From Caballeronia grimmiae (lineage in GTDB: Bacteria > Pseudomonadota > Gammaproteobacteria > Burkholderiales > Burkholderiaceae), in contig NZ_JFHE01000019.1 in NCBI RefSeq assembly GCF_000698555.1, positions 1 through 64,000 of the forward strand: 64,000 nt of DNA. The letters are read 5' to 3'. A program made the position numbers and the translations under genes. The notes beneath the pieces are model-generated. The model saw only the letters and a program-made list of their open reading frames with translations. It made no database searches and had not been told where the DNA came from. This document shows, one piece after another, positions 55,923-64,000 of the stretch. Each line of letters opens with the position of its first letter. Positions within the stretch are counted from its first letter, which is position 1.

Positions 55923-56930
55923 ATGACGCAGACCATTACTGCCGAAGCCGCAACGCCTGTCAACGTGCCGACGCCCGCGCGCTGGCGCGTCGCGGATGTC
56001 GTCGCGCTCTACGACTTGCCGTTCAACGATTTGCTGTATCGCGCGCAGACGGTGCATCGCGAGCATTTCGATCCGAACGCGGTGCAGTTGTCCACGTTGT
56101 TGTCGATCAAGACGGGCGGCTGCGAGGAGGATTGCGCGTACTGTCCGCAGTCGGTGCATCACGAAACGGGCGTGAAGGCCGACAAGCTGATGGAAGTCGA
56201 TGCGGTGCTGAAGGCCGCCGAGACCGCGAAGGCCAACGGCGCGACGCGCTTTTGCATGGGCGCGGCATGGCGCAATCCGAAGGATCGGCATCTCGAGCCG
56301 ATCAAGCAAATGATTCGCGGCGTCAAGGCGATGGGCATGGAAACGTGCGTGACGCTTGGCATGCTGGAGGCGCATCAGGCGCACAGCCTGCGCGATGCGG
56401 GGCTGGACTACTACAACCATAACCTCGATACGTCGCCGGAGTTTTACGGCCAGATCATTTCGACGCGCACGTATCAGGATCGGCTCGATACGCTCGAGCA
56501 TGTGCGCGATGCGGGCATCAACGTGTGTTGCGGGGGGATCGTCGGGATGGGCGAATCGCGTCGCGAGCGCGCGGGGCTGATCTCGCAACTGGCGAACATG
56601 GAGCCGTATCCGGAGTCGGTGCCGATCAACAATCTCGTGCAGGTGGCGGGCACGCCGCTGACCGGCACGGAGGCGCTCGATCCGTTCGAATTCGTGCGGA
56701 CGATCGCGGTCGCGCGTATCACGATGCCGAAGGCGATGGTGCGGCTGTCTGCAGGGCGCGAGCAGATGGACGAGGCGTTGCAGGCGCTTTGTTTTGCGGC
56801 GGGCGCGAATTCGATTTTCTATGGCGATCAGTTGCTCACGACCAGTAACCCGCAGGCAGAAGCGGACAGGAAGCTGATCGAGCGGCTCGGGATGCGGGCC
56901 GAGGCGGCGGGGAATGTGAGCGCCGGATAA
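55923..56930 (+). CDS. bioB: Biotin synthase BioB
   Basis: A 335-residue radical-SAM enzyme inserting sulfur into dethiobiotin. The [4Fe-4S] motif is Cys67, Cys71 and Cys74 in [13 protein letters not shown]. The sacrificial [2Fe-2S] cluster region has [15 protein letters not shown] and GINVCCGG. The C-terminal Arg in [10 protein letters not shown] is present. It is last in the operon, 6 bases after bioD, and is followed by a 12-base perfect hairpin. Confidence 0.97.
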   Translation: MTQTITAEAATPVNVPTPARWRVADVVALYDLPFNDLLYRAQTVHREHFDPNAVQLSTLLSIKTGGCEEDCAYCPQSVHHETGVKADKLMEVDAVLKAAETAKANGATRFCMGAAWRNPKDRHLEPIKQMIRGVKAMGMETCVTLGMLEAHQAHSLRDAGLDYYNHNLDTSPEFYGQIISTRTYQDRLDTLEHVRDAGINVCCGGIVGMGESRRERAGLISQLANMEPYPESVPINNLVQVAGTPLTGTEALDPFEFVRTIAVARITMPKAMVRLSAGREQMDEALQALCFAAGANSIFYGDQLLTTSNPQAEADRKLIERLGMRAEAAGNVSAG

Positions 56931-56938
56931 GTGGTGTG

Positions 56939-56967
56939 CGGGGCTCGCATATCGGATGCGAGCCCCG
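56939..56967. terminator. Hairpin between bioB and sbp
   Basis: A perfect 12-base stem CGGGGCTCGCAT/ATGCGAGCCCCG with a 5-base loop between convergent genes. There is no T-run on either strand. Confidence 0.65.
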
Positions 56968-56973
56968 CAAGGA

Positions 56974-57981
56974 TCACTTCCGGTCCACCACCACCTGATC
57001 GAACGTCCCGCCATCGGCGAAATGCGTCTGCTGTGCCTTCTGCCAGCTCCCGAACATCTCATCGACGGTAAAGGTTTTCAGCGGCTTGAACTCGCTCGCA
57101 TGCTTCGCGAGCACTTCCGCATTACGCGGACGCAAGTGATGCTGCGCGATGATCTCCTGAGCCTGCGGCGTATAGAGGAAGTCGAGGTAAGCCTGCGCCT
57201 CCTTGCGCGTGCCGCGCTTGTCCACCACCTTGTCGACGATGGAGACCGGCGGCTCCGCCAGCAAACTCGCCGACGGATACACCGCATCGAAATCCTTCGC
57301 GCCCGCGCCGCTTTCAATCAACCCGACTTCGTTCTCGAACGTCACCAGCACGTCGCCGATGCCGCGCTGTGTGAACGTCGTCGTCGCGCCGCGTCCGCCG
57401 GTATCGAGCACGGGCACGTTTCTGAAAACGGCCTTCTCGAAGTCCTGCGCCTGTGCATCGGTCGCGCCCTGCCGCTTCTTGTATCCCCACGCGGCGAGAT
57501 ACGTATAGCGGCCATTGCCCGATGTCTTCGGATTCGCGATGATCGCCTGCACGCCGGGCCGCGCCAGATCGCTCCAGTCCTTGATGTTCTTCGGGTTGCC
57601 CTTGCGCACGAGGAAGACCATCGTCGTCGTGTAGGGCGAGCTGCCGTTCGGCAGGCGCGTGCGCCAGTTCGCGGGCACGAGCTGGCCGCGCTCGGCGAGC
57701 AGATCGATATCGTTCGGCTGGTTCATCGTGACGACATCGGCCTGAAGGCCCTGCATCACCGATAACGCCTGCGCGCTCGATGCCCCGTGCGACTGCCGCA
57801 CCGACACCGTCTCGCCCGTGCGCTTCTGGTAATCGGCGACGAAGGCCGCGTCGATATCCTTGTACAGCTCGCGCGTCACGTCGTAGGACACGTTGAGCAA
57901 GGTGGTCTCCGCATGCGCGATGCCCGCCGCCATGCACCATGCCGCGCCCGCCGCGAGCGCGAGCTTCCTGAATGCCGCCAT
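56974..57981 (-). CDS. sbp: Periplasmic sulfate/thiosulfate-binding protein
   Basis: A 335-residue SBP with a signal peptide (residues 1-24, ending AHA) followed by ETTLLNVSYDVTRELY, the sulfate-binding family start. Oxyanion-contacting segments include SHGASSAQA, TSGNGRYTYLAAWG and GRGATTTF. It delivers sulfate to a CysTWA importer, but none of those genes is adjacent. The ATG at 57981 is chosen; the open frame continuing upstream covers the neighbouring hydrolase gene in another frame. Confidence 0.94.
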   Translation of the reverse strand: MAAFRKLALAAGAAWCMAAGIAHAETTLLNVSYDVTRELYKDIDAAFVADYQKRTGETVSVRQSHGASSAQALSVMQGLQADVVTMNQPNDIDLLAERGQLVPANWRTRLPNGSSPYTTTMVFLVRKGNPKNIKDWSDLARPGVQAIIANPKTSGNGRYTYLAAWGYKKRQGATDAQAQDFEKAVFRNVPVLDTGGRGATTTFTQRGIGDVLVTFENEVGLIESGAGAKDFDAVYPSASLLAEPPVSIVDKVVDKRGTRKEAQAYLDFLYTPQAQEIIAQHHLRPRNAEVLAKHASEFKPLKTFTVDEMFGSWQKAQQTHFADGGTFDQVVVDRK

Positions 57982-58069
57982 GTGACTCCCCGAAAGAACG
58001 GTTGCAATAAAGACGCGAAAGGCCGCGCGAAGGCGGCCATCGAGTGTATCGGACGGTGGGCGGCGCACG

Positions 58070-58672
58070 TCATCCATACGCGTGTTCGCGCAGGAACAGG
58101 TCTTCTGCGCCGAATTCCGCAGGCGGCGCCCAGTGCGCGAGCGTATCGACGAGATACTTCGCGTGCGGCCACGGCCCATAGCCCGCCGACGTGTTGATAT
58201 GCCCGGCATCGCCCAGATTGACGAACGCGCTGCCCAGCTGACGGGCGAGATCGCGTGCGTCGTCGAGCGGCATCCACGGATCGGTTTCGCTGCCGACGAG
58301 AATCGACGGCACCGCAAGCCGCATCGGCTCGAAGCGCCCGGCGAGGCGAAACTTCGCCGGGCTCGCGGGCGCGACAAACAGCACGCCGACGACCTTCGTC
58401 CCCAGGCTTCCACGCAGCAGCGCATGCGCCGTCGCGAGACAGCCGAAGCTGTGCGCGGCCAGCACGACAGGCCGGCGCATTTCATCGAGCCGCGCTTCGA
58501 CGGCGCTCGCCCACGTGTCGAGATGCGGCGCGTCCCAATCCGCCTGCTCGACGCGCGCCGCCTCCACGTACTGCCGCTCCAGCCAGCTCTGCCAATGCGC
58601 GCCCTCGCTGCCATGCAGCCCCGGCACGGTGACGAGCATCGGCCGCCTGAAGGGTTCGTCGATCGTGTTCAT
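58070..58672 (-). CDS. RBBP9/YdeN-type serine hydrolase
   Basis: A 200-residue small alpha/beta hydrolase: [19 protein letters not shown] near residue 15, nucleophile elbow [11 protein letters not shown] near 72, Asp in [10 protein letters not shown] and His in [13 protein letters not shown] near 160. This is the RBBP9/YdeN family. The biological substrate is unknown. It is 88 bases upstream of sbp on the same strand. Confidence 0.88.
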   Translation of the reverse strand: MNTIDEPFRRPMLVTVPGLHGSEGAHWQSWLERQYVEAARVEQADWDAPHLDTWASAVEARLDEMRRPVVLAAHSFGCLATAHALLRGSLGTKVVGVLFVAPASPAKFRLAGRFEPMRLAVPSILVGSETDPWMPLDDARDLARQLGSAFVNLGDAGHINTSAGYGPWPHAKYLVDTLAHWAPPAEFGAEDLFLREHAYG

Positions 58673-58821
58673 GCGTGTTCCGCCCGCAGCGTTCTGTCCA
58701 TGCGCCATTGTCCCGTGATGCATCCCATGCGCGAACGATTCAATCGTCATTTCCATATGCGCGATGCGAACGCCGCCTGTATCCGCACGTAGAATGTCCC
58801 AAAACATCACACGGAGGCCGT

Positions 58822-59304
58822 ATGTCCGATCTGCCCGACGAATCCGCCGACCGCTTCGAGCACGCGGATCATTCGCGAACGCAGCGCACGCTGCAACCGT
58901 TCCATCTCGCCTTTCCCGTCACGAGTCTCGATAACGCGCGCGCGTTCTATGGCGAACTGCTCGGCTGCCCGGAAGGCCGCAGTTCGCCCGACTGGGTCGA
59001 CTTCGACTTCTTCGGTCATCAACTGGTCGCGCATCTTTCGCCGGACGAGGCGCGGCCAGCCGCGCGGAACGCCGTCGATGGCGACGACGTTCCCGTGCGC
59101 CATTTCGGCGTCGTGCTCGCGATGAGCGACTGGCACGCGCTCGCCGAGCGTCTGAAGGGCGTGGGGACGAAGTTCATCATCGAGCCGCATGTCCGCTTCA
59201 AGGGCCAACCCGGCGAGCAGGCGACCATGTTCTTCCTGGACCCATGCGGCAACGCGCTGGAGTTCAAGGCATTCAACGACATCGGCCAGCTCTTCGCCAA
59301 ATGA
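58822..59304 (+). CDS. VOC (glyoxalase-fold) family protein
   Basis: A 160-residue vicinal-oxygen-chelate protein with a 25-residue leader, then [22 protein letters not shown] near residue 27 (His metal ligand), an HFGVVLAM strand, and the C-terminal [16 protein letters not shown] with the Glu ligand. It resembles fosfomycin-resistance or dioxygenase-like VOC proteins of unknown substrate. The stop overlaps an ATG at 59301 of the following reductase frame. Confidence 0.86.
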   Translation: MSDLPDESADRFEHADHSRTQRTLQPFHLAFPVTSLDNARAFYGELLGCPEGRSSPDWVDFDFFGHQLVAHLSPDEARPAARNAVDGDDVPVRHFGVVLAMSDWHALAERLKGVGTKFIIEPHVRFKGQPGEQATMFFLDPCGNALEFKAFNDIGQLFAK

Positions 59305-59309
59305 GCCGC

Positions 59310-60251
59310 ATGAAAATCATCTTCTACGAACAGAACACCGACATCGACGCCTGGCTTCGCGGCTTCGCCCGCGAGTTGCCGGACGCCGACCTTCGCGCAT
59401 GGGAACCGGGCGATACCGCGCCCGCCGACTACGCGATCGTCTGGCGCGCGCCGCGCGAGTTGTTCGCGAACCGGCCGGATCTCAAGGCCGTGTTCAATCT
59501 CGGCGCGGGCGTCGACGCGATCCTCGATGTCGAGCGCAAGGAACCCGGCACGCTGCCGCCCAACGCGATGCTCGTGCGTCTCGAAGACACGGGAATGGCG
59601 CAACAGATGGTGGAATACGCGACGTATACGGTGCTGCGCTACATGCGCCGCTTCGACGAGTACGAAGCGCTGCAACGCGAAGGCCGCTGGGAAAAGCTCA
59701 GGCAACATGCGCGCAAGGATTTCACGGTCGGCGTGCTAGGCCTCGGCGTGCTCGGCGCGGAAGTGGCGCAGGGTCTACGGCGGCTTGGCGTGCCCGTGCG
59801 AGGCTATAGCCGCACGCCGAAGGACATCGAAGGCGTCTCGGTGTACGCGGGCCGCGATCAGCTCGACGCGTTCCTCGACGGCACGCGCGTCATCATCAAT
59901 CTGCTGCCGCATACGCCGGACACCGAAGGCATCCTGAACGCGCGCGCGTTCGGCAAGCTCGCGCGCGGCGCCTATCTGGTGAACGTGGCGCGCGGCCCGC
60001 ATCTCGTCGATGCCGATCTCATCGATGCACTCGACAGCGGCCAGCTCGCCGGCGCGATGCTCGATGTGTTCCATGTCGAACCGCTGCCGAAGGAGCATCC
60101 GTTCTGGCGGCATCCGCGCATCGGCGTGACGCCGCACATAGCGGCGGAAACGCTGCGCGAAGAGAGCATCGTGCAGATTGCCGCGAAGATTCGAGCACTT
60201 GCACGTGGCGAGACGATTAGCGGCGTGGTGGATTTCAAGCGCGGCTATTGA
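59310..60251 (+). CDS. Glyoxylate/hydroxypyruvate reductase GhrA-type
   Basis: A 313-residue D-2-hydroxyacid dehydrogenase: VFNLGAGVDAILD near residue 68, NAD(P) motif GVLGLGVLGAEVA near 140, and catalytic Arg in VNVARGPHLVD, Glu in FHVEPLPKEHP and His in TPHIAAET. It closely resembles E. coli GhrA, which reduces glyoxylate and hydroxypyruvate. The start MKIIFYEQ at 59310 aligns with GhrA. An ATG at 59301 overlapping the previous stop is possible. Confidence 0.9.
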   Translation: MKIIFYEQNTDIDAWLRGFARELPDADLRAWEPGDTAPADYAIVWRAPRELFANRPDLKAVFNLGAGVDAILDVERKEPGTLPPNAMLVRLEDTGMAQQMVEYATYTVLRYMRRFDEYEALQREGRWEKLRQHARKDFTVGVLGLGVLGAEVAQGLRRLGVPVRGYSRTPKDIEGVSVYAGRDQLDAFLDGTRVIINLLPHTPDTEGILNARAFGKLARGAYLVNVARGPHLVDADLIDALDSGQLAGAMLDVFHVEPLPKEHPFWRHPRIGVTPHIAAETLREESIVQIAAKIRALARGETISGVVDFKRGY

Positions 60252-60283
60252 GCGCGAGCCAGAAACATTCGAAGGAGACAAGC

Positions 60284-61204
60284 ATGATTCCATCCAGAGT
60301 AAAAATCGTCGAAGTCGGGCCGCGCGATGGCCTGCAAAACGAGAAGACGTTCGTGCCCACCGAAACGAAAATCGAACTGGTGAACCGCCTCGCGCGCGCG
60401 GGCATCGTCAACGTGGAGTCGACCTCGTTCGTATCGCCCAAATGGGTGCCGCAAATGGCCGACGCGGCCGCGCTTCTCGCCGGCATCGAGCGCCGGCCGG
60501 GCACGATCTACTCCGTGCTCACGCCGAACATGCGCGGCTTCGAAGGCGCGCTCGAAGCGAAGGCCGACGAGATCGTGATCTTCGGCGCGGCGAGCGAAGC
60601 GTTCTCGCAGAAGAACATCAATTGCAGCATCGCGGAAAGCATCGCGCGGTTCGAGCCGGTCGCCAAAGCGGCGAAAGACGCGGGCATGCGCCTGCGGGCC
60701 AGCATTTCGTGCGCGCTCGGCTGCCCGTATCAGGGCGAAGTGAGCGTCGAATCCGTGGTCGATGTCGTCGAGCGCATGAAGGCGCTCGGCTGCGATGAAA
60801 TCGACATCGCCGATACCATCGGCGTCGCCACGCCCACGCGCACGCGCGAAGTGATCGCGGCGGCGTCGAAGGTGTTTCCGCGCGAACGGCTCTCCGGGCA
60901 TTTTCACGATACCTACGGCCAGGCCATCGGCAACATCTATGCGGCACTGCTGGAAGGCATCGAGATTTTTCATGCGTCGGTCGCGGGACTCGGCGGCTGT
61001 CCGTATGCAAAAGGCGCGACCGGCAATGTCGCGACCGAGGACGTCGTGTATCTGATGAACGGACTCGGGATCGAAACCGGCGTGAATCTGGACGAACTCG
61101 TGGACATCGGCGACTTCATTTCGCGAGCGATCGGCAAGCCGAGCGCTTCGCGTGCGGGCAAGGCGCTGCTCGCGAAGAAGGGCGGCGTGGAAGCATGTGC
61201 ATGA
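60284..61204 (+). CDS. mvaB: Hydroxymethylglutaryl-CoA lyase
   Basis: A 306-residue HMGL-type TIM barrel cleaving HMG-CoA to acetyl-CoA and acetoacetate, the last step of leucine breakdown. EVGPRDGLQNEK is at the N-terminus (metal Asp), then SCALGCPYQGEV near residue 143, HFHDTYGQA near 206 and the signature AGLGGCPYAKGATGN near 238 with the catalytic Cys. The ATG at 60284 follows AAGGAG. The upstream liu genes are not in this window; the thiolase at 47.9 kb could use its product. Confidence 0.94.
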   Translation: MIPSRVKIVEVGPRDGLQNEKTFVPTETKIELVNRLARAGIVNVESTSFVSPKWVPQMADAAALLAGIERRPGTIYSVLTPNMRGFEGALEAKADEIVIFGAASEAFSQKNINCSIAESIARFEPVAKAAKDAGMRLRASISCALGCPYQGEVSVESVVDVVERMKALGCDEIDIADTIGVATPTRTREVIAAASKVFPRERLSGHFHDTYGQAIGNIYAALLEGIEIFHASVAGLGGCPYAKGATGNVATEDVVYLMNGLGIETGVNLDELVDIGDFISRAIGKPSASRAGKALLAKKGGVEACA

Positions 61205-61217
61205 AAGGACAACAACG

Positions 61218-61730
61218 ATGATCGAACCGACAGAACTCGACGCCCTGCCCGATTCCGCGCGCCGCGTGGCGCTGCTGCTGAAGGAACGCGGCCATCCGCA
61301 TCCGGTCGTGATGCTGCCGGAGACCGGCAAGACATCGGCGGAAGCGGCGGCCGGCCTCGGCTGCGCCATCGCGCAGATCGCCAAGTCCATTCTCTTTCGT
61401 CGCCGCGAGGACGACGCGCCCGTGCTGGTGATCGCGAGCGGCGCGAATCGTGTGGATGAGAAGAAGGTCGCCGCGCGCGTGGGCGCACTGGCCCGCGCGG
61501 ACGCGAAGTTCGTGCGCGACAAAACGGGCTATGCAATCGGCGGCGTTTGCCCGATCGGTCACGCGGTCGAGCCGGTCACGCTGATCGACGAAGACCTTCT
61601 CGCGCTCGACAGTCTGTGGGCCGCAGCCGGCCATCCGCATGCGGTGTTCAATCTGTCGCCGCGCGAGCTGGTTGAACTGACGGGCGCGCCGGTCGTCGAC
61701 GTCGCATTGCGCGAGACGGCGTCGTCATGA
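61218..61730 (+). CDS. YbaK/EbsC-type aminoacyl-tRNA deacylase
   Basis: A 170-residue editing-domain protein. The YbaK fold is visible with CAIAQIAKSILFRRRED near residue 48 (conserved Lys), VIASGANRVDEKKV near 72 and GYAIGGVCPIGH near 105. Members hydrolyse mischarged tRNA (Cys-tRNA-Pro or similar). It overlaps the next gene by 4 bases and follows mvaB by 13 bases. Confidence 0.9.
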   Translation: MIEPTELDALPDSARRVALLLKERGHPHPVVMLPETGKTSAEAAAGLGCAIAQIAKSILFRRREDDAPVLVIASGANRVDEKKVAARVGALARADAKFVRDKTGYAIGGVCPIGHAVEPVTLIDEDLLALDSLWAAAGHPHAVFNLSPRELVELTGAPVVDVALRETASS

Positions 61731-62311
61731 ACGGCGTAGCGTCGCCTTGCGTCGATGTCTGCCGCATGAACGCGGAGACCGGCTTCTGCGATGGCTGCTT
61801 TCGCACCCTCGACGAGATAGCCGCGTGGTCCGCGTATGACGACGACGCAAAGCGCGCTGTGCTCGATCGCGTCGAAAGCCGCCGGCAGGGTGCGCGTGTC
61901 GTGATGATCGGCGAATCGTTCGAAGCGACGCTTTCGCTGCCGCCCGATTCGATCCGCCATTTCGCAACGCTCGTCGACGATCGTAACCCGTTGCATCACG
62001 ACGAAGCCTACGCGCGGGCGAGTCGCTTCGGCGCGCTGATCGCATCGGGCACGCAGCCGACCGCGCATCTGATGGCGATGATCGCCACGCATTTCTCCCG
62101 ATACGCGCAGCCGTTGGGGCTGGAATTCGGCATCAGGCTGACGCGCGCAGTGCAAGCGAACGATGTCATCACGATGCGCTGGCAGGTCATCGAAGCGAAG
62201 TGGAAAGCGAGCCTGCGCGGCGATCTCGTGAAGCTCGCGGGCGGTGCGACGAATCAGGCGGGCGACACGGTAATGAAGGCGACGGCGACCATCGTCGTGA
62301 TGCCGGCATGA
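61727..62311 (+). CDS. DUF1289 - MaoC-like hotdog fusion protein
   Basis: A 194-residue fusion. Residues 1-55 are DUF1289, with Cys8, Cys12, Cys21 and Cys24 (SPCVDVCRMN, GFCDGCFRTLDEI). Residues about 58-194 are a MaoC-type hotdog domain with the hydratase-like core LVDDRNPLHHDEAYA near 82-96 and GALIASGTQPTAHLM. There is no stop or frameshift between the parts. The hotdog half probably acts on an enoyl-CoA or acyl-thioester. The role of the cysteine module is unknown. It is coupled by 4-base overlaps to YbaK and the metallo-hydrolase. Confidence 0.85.
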   Translation: MNGVASPCVDVCRMNAETGFCDGCFRTLDEIAAWSAYDDDAKRAVLDRVESRRQGARVVMIGESFEATLSLPPDSIRHFATLVDDRNPLHHDEAYARASRFGALIASGTQPTAHLMAMIATHFSRYAQPLGLEFGIRLTRAVQANDVITMRWQVIEAKWKASLRGDLVKLAGGATNQAGDTVMKATATIVVMPA

Positions 62312-63219
62312 AAACGCTGCCCGACTCGATGACCGTTTTCGAGCGCGGCTGGCTCTCGTCGAACAACGTGCTGTTCATGAGCGACGACAGCACCGCGCTC
62401 GTCGATACGGGCTACGGCTCGCACGCGCCGCAAACCCTCGCGCTGGTGCAACGGAAGCTGGGCGCGCGCAAGCTCGATCTGATCGTGAACACGCATCTGC
62501 ATTCGGATCACTGTGGCGGCAACGCGCTGCTTCAGGCGGCCTATAGCTGCGGCACGCTGATCCCATCGGGCGAAGCCGAAGCGGTTCGCGACTGGAACCG
62601 GGACGCGCTGACTTTCGACGCGACGGGGCAGAACTGCGAGCGCTTTGGCTTCACGGGCGTCATCGAAAACGGCGCGACGCTCGTGCTCGGCGGCCTGCCG
62701 TGGTCCGTGCTCGGCGCGCCCGGCCACGATCCGCATTCGCTGATGCTCTACTGCGCCGATGCGCGCGTGCTCATCAGCGCCGACGCATTGTGGGAAAACG
62801 GCTTCGGCGTGATCTTTCCGGAACTGGAAGGCGAAAGCGGCTTCGCGGAAGAACGCGCGGTGCTCGATCTGATCGCGCGGCTCGATATCGATGTCGTGAT
62901 TCCCGGCCACGGCGCCCCGTTCAGCGATGTCGCGCGTGCGCTCGATGTCGCGTCGTCGCGGCTCGACTACCTGCAGGCCGATCCCGCGCGCAACGCAAAG
63001 AACGCGCTGAAGGTGCTGATCGTCTTCAAGCTGATGGAAGTGCGCGCGATGAGCTTCAACGCGCTTCTCGCGATGACCTCGAACGCCCGCGTCATGCGCG
63101 CCGCCGCGGATGCGCTCGCCGCGCCCAGCGAGCGGCGTGCGTTGATCGAGAAAGTCGTCGGGGAACTGGCGAAGGCGGGCGCGGTGACGGTCAGCGCCGG
63201 TATCGTATCGGCGAGTTGA
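62308..63219 (+). CDS. MBL-fold metallo-hydrolase
   Basis: A 303-residue metallo-beta-lactamase-fold hydrolase with metal ligands in NTHLHSDHCGGN near residue 58, His in GAPGHDPHS, Asp in LISADALW and His in VIPGHGAPF near 200. The C-terminal helical tail (about 215-303) is of the type seen in thioester hydrolases. It is last of the mvaB-ybaK-DUF1289/MaoC-MBL run, in which every gene is within 13 bases of the next. This hints that it acts on a CoA ester or lactone. Confidence 0.9.
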   Translation: MKTLPDSMTVFERGWLSSNNVLFMSDDSTALVDTGYGSHAPQTLALVQRKLGARKLDLIVNTHLHSDHCGGNALLQAAYSCGTLIPSGEAEAVRDWNRDALTFDATGQNCERFGFTGVIENGATLVLGGLPWSVLGAPGHDPHSLMLYCADARVLISADALWENGFGVIFPELEGESGFAEERAVLDLIARLDIDVVIPGHGAPFSDVARALDVASSRLDYLQADPARNAKNALKVLIVFKLMEVRAMSFNALLAMTSNARVMRAAADALAAPSERRALIEKVVGELAKAGAVTVSAGIVSAS

Positions 63220-63235
63220 AGCACAAAAAAAGAAA

Positions 63236-63261
63236 GCCGCTTGTCAGCTACGGCAAGCGGC
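63236..63261 (-). terminator. Intrinsic terminator of the dehalogenase-like gene
   Basis: On the minus strand GCCGCTTG/CAAGCGGC arms with a 10-base loop are followed by TTTCTTTTTTT. It also lies just after the plus-strand metallo-hydrolase, and its plus-strand 5' side is A-rich. Confidence 0.85.
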
Positions 63262-63392
63262 GAACATAGACGTGATCAACGTCGAGACCATGCTAACCCG
63301 ACGCTATTACACGTGCATCGGTGCTTTCCCTACAGAAGTTTAACGGTCAGCTAAAGACCGGATGACTGCCCGTCTTCTTTACCGGTTTCACC

Positions 63393-64000
63393 TCACGACG
63401 CGTCCGCTTTGAAGAACGCGAGCATCTCGTCGATCAGCATGTTGGGCTGTTCCTCGGGGATGTAATGGCCGCACGGCAACGCCTCGCCGCTCACATCGCG
63501 GGCGACGCGCCGCCATTCTTCGAGCGCGTCGAAGCATCGTTCGATCACGCCTTCCTTGCCCCACAAGACGCGCAGCGGACACGCGACCCTCGCGCCGCGT
63601 TCGAGGTCGGCGCGATCGTGCTCCAGGTCGATGCTCGCCGACGCACGATAGTCCTCGCACATCGCGTAGATGGCGCCGGGCTGCGCCAAGGCATCGCGAT
63701 ACGCCTGCAACGCATGCGGTGCGAACGGGGCGAGGCCGGCGTGACGATTGCCCATCACGCGATCGATATACGCGTTCGGATTGCCGCCGATCAGCAACTC
63801 CGGCAGCGGCGACGGCTGGATCAGCAAGAACCAGTGAAAGTAGGCGGTTGCGAACTCACGGTCGGTCGCTTCGTACATGGCGAGCGTCGGCGCGATGTCG
63901 AGCAGCATCAGGCGATCGACGGCATCGGGAAAGTCCATCGCCATGCGATGCGCGACTCTTGCGCCGCGATCGTGCGCGCAGACGAGAAATCGCTCGAAGC
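63393..64000 (-). CDS. Haloacetate-dehalogenase-like alpha/beta hydrolase, 5' end outside window
   Basis: About 202 visible residues of an alpha/beta hydrolase continuing past the window edge. The visible start includes CAHDRGARVAHRMAMDFP, with Asp as the nucleophile as in fluoroacetate/haloacetate dehalogenases and epoxide hydrolases. FHWFLLIQPSPLPELLIGGNP, MCEDYRASASIDLEHD and the catalytic His in CGHYIPEEQP follow the fluoroacetate dehalogenase pattern. True dehalogenation is not proven; many relatives have other substrates. The gene ends about 130 bases from a strong terminator. Confidence 0.85.
   Translation of the reverse strand, partial: FERFLVCAHDRGARVAHRMAMDFPDAVDRLMLLDIAPTLAMYEATDREFATAYFHWFLLIQPSPLPELLIGGNPNAYIDRVMGNRHAGLAPFAPHALQAYRDALAQPGAIYAMCEDYRASASIDLEHDRADLERGARVACPLRVLWGKEGVIERCFDALEEWRRVARDVSGEALPCGHYIPEEQPNMLIDEMLAFFKADAS

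Overview
This is a GC-rich (roughly 60-65 %) chromosomal segment of a betaproteobacterium of the Burkholderiaceae, most likely Caballeronia or Paraburkholderia. The evidence is family-level protein resemblance: a split MetH, DUF3567, DUF1840 and DUF2844/DUF3443 genes, the flhD-mot-che order, a bioAFDB operon and a LiuR-aceK neighbourhood. Most of the window is ordinary core genome. I see no insertion sequence, integrase, CRISPR array, rRNA or tRNA gene.

Layout. 1-6.5 kb: the end of a DUF3108 protein, an enol-lactonase-like hydrolase, a small DUF3567 protein, then methionine synthase encoded as two genes. 6.5-11.5 kb: DUF1840 protein, argS, a SPOR-domain protein, dsbA and a short-chain dehydrogenase. 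11.5-13.4 kb: an exported pair, DUF2844 and a DUF3443 lipoprotein whose sequence has the layout of a pepsin-like aspartic peptidase. 13.6-25.3 kb, minus strand: flhD, motA, motB, cheY, cheA, cheW, a chemoreceptor, cheR, cheD, cheB, cheY, cheZ. A FliA-type promoter precedes motA, and flhC is absent from its expected place. 26-34 kb: a glycosyltransferase, aquaporin, HAD phosphatase, BadF-type kinase, 3-methyladenine glycosylase, two tandem paralogous small proteins of unknown function, rpsU and an aldo/keto reductase. 34-40.5 kb: a methyltransferase-like protein and an 804-residue HAD-containing protein, directly followed by a FliA promoter and fliC, fliD, fliT. 40.5-43.7 kb: a cation antiporter behind a yybP-ykoY (manganese) riboswitch, and a peptide-type solute-binding protein. 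43.7-50.9 kb: a metallo-hydrolase and a LiuR-like MerR regulator sharing an operator-like palindrome, then aceK, carbonic anhydrase, thiolase, SDR, GST and a YchJ-like protein. 51-57 kb: an exported hydrolase and the biotin operon bioAFDB. 57-64 kb: a sulfate-binding protein, a small hydrolase, a VOC protein, a GhrA-type reductase, HMG-CoA lyase, a YbaK-type deacylase, a DUF1289-hotdog fusion, a metallo-hydrolase and a truncated haloacetate-dehalogenase-like gene.

How it works together. The centre of the window is motility. FlhD (with FlhC encoded elsewhere or missing) would start the flagellar cascade, FliA would then read the mot-che operon and fliC, and CheA/W/Y/Z plus CheR/B/D handle signalling from a receptor ending in a DWETF tether. 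Two carbohydrate/methyl-type enzymes beside fliC are candidates for flagellin or envelope modification. The LiuR-like regulator, thiolase and HMG-CoA lyase suggest parts of branched-chain acid and acetoacetate breakdown. The isovaleryl-CoA dehydrogenase and methylcrotonyl-CoA carboxylase genes are not in this window.
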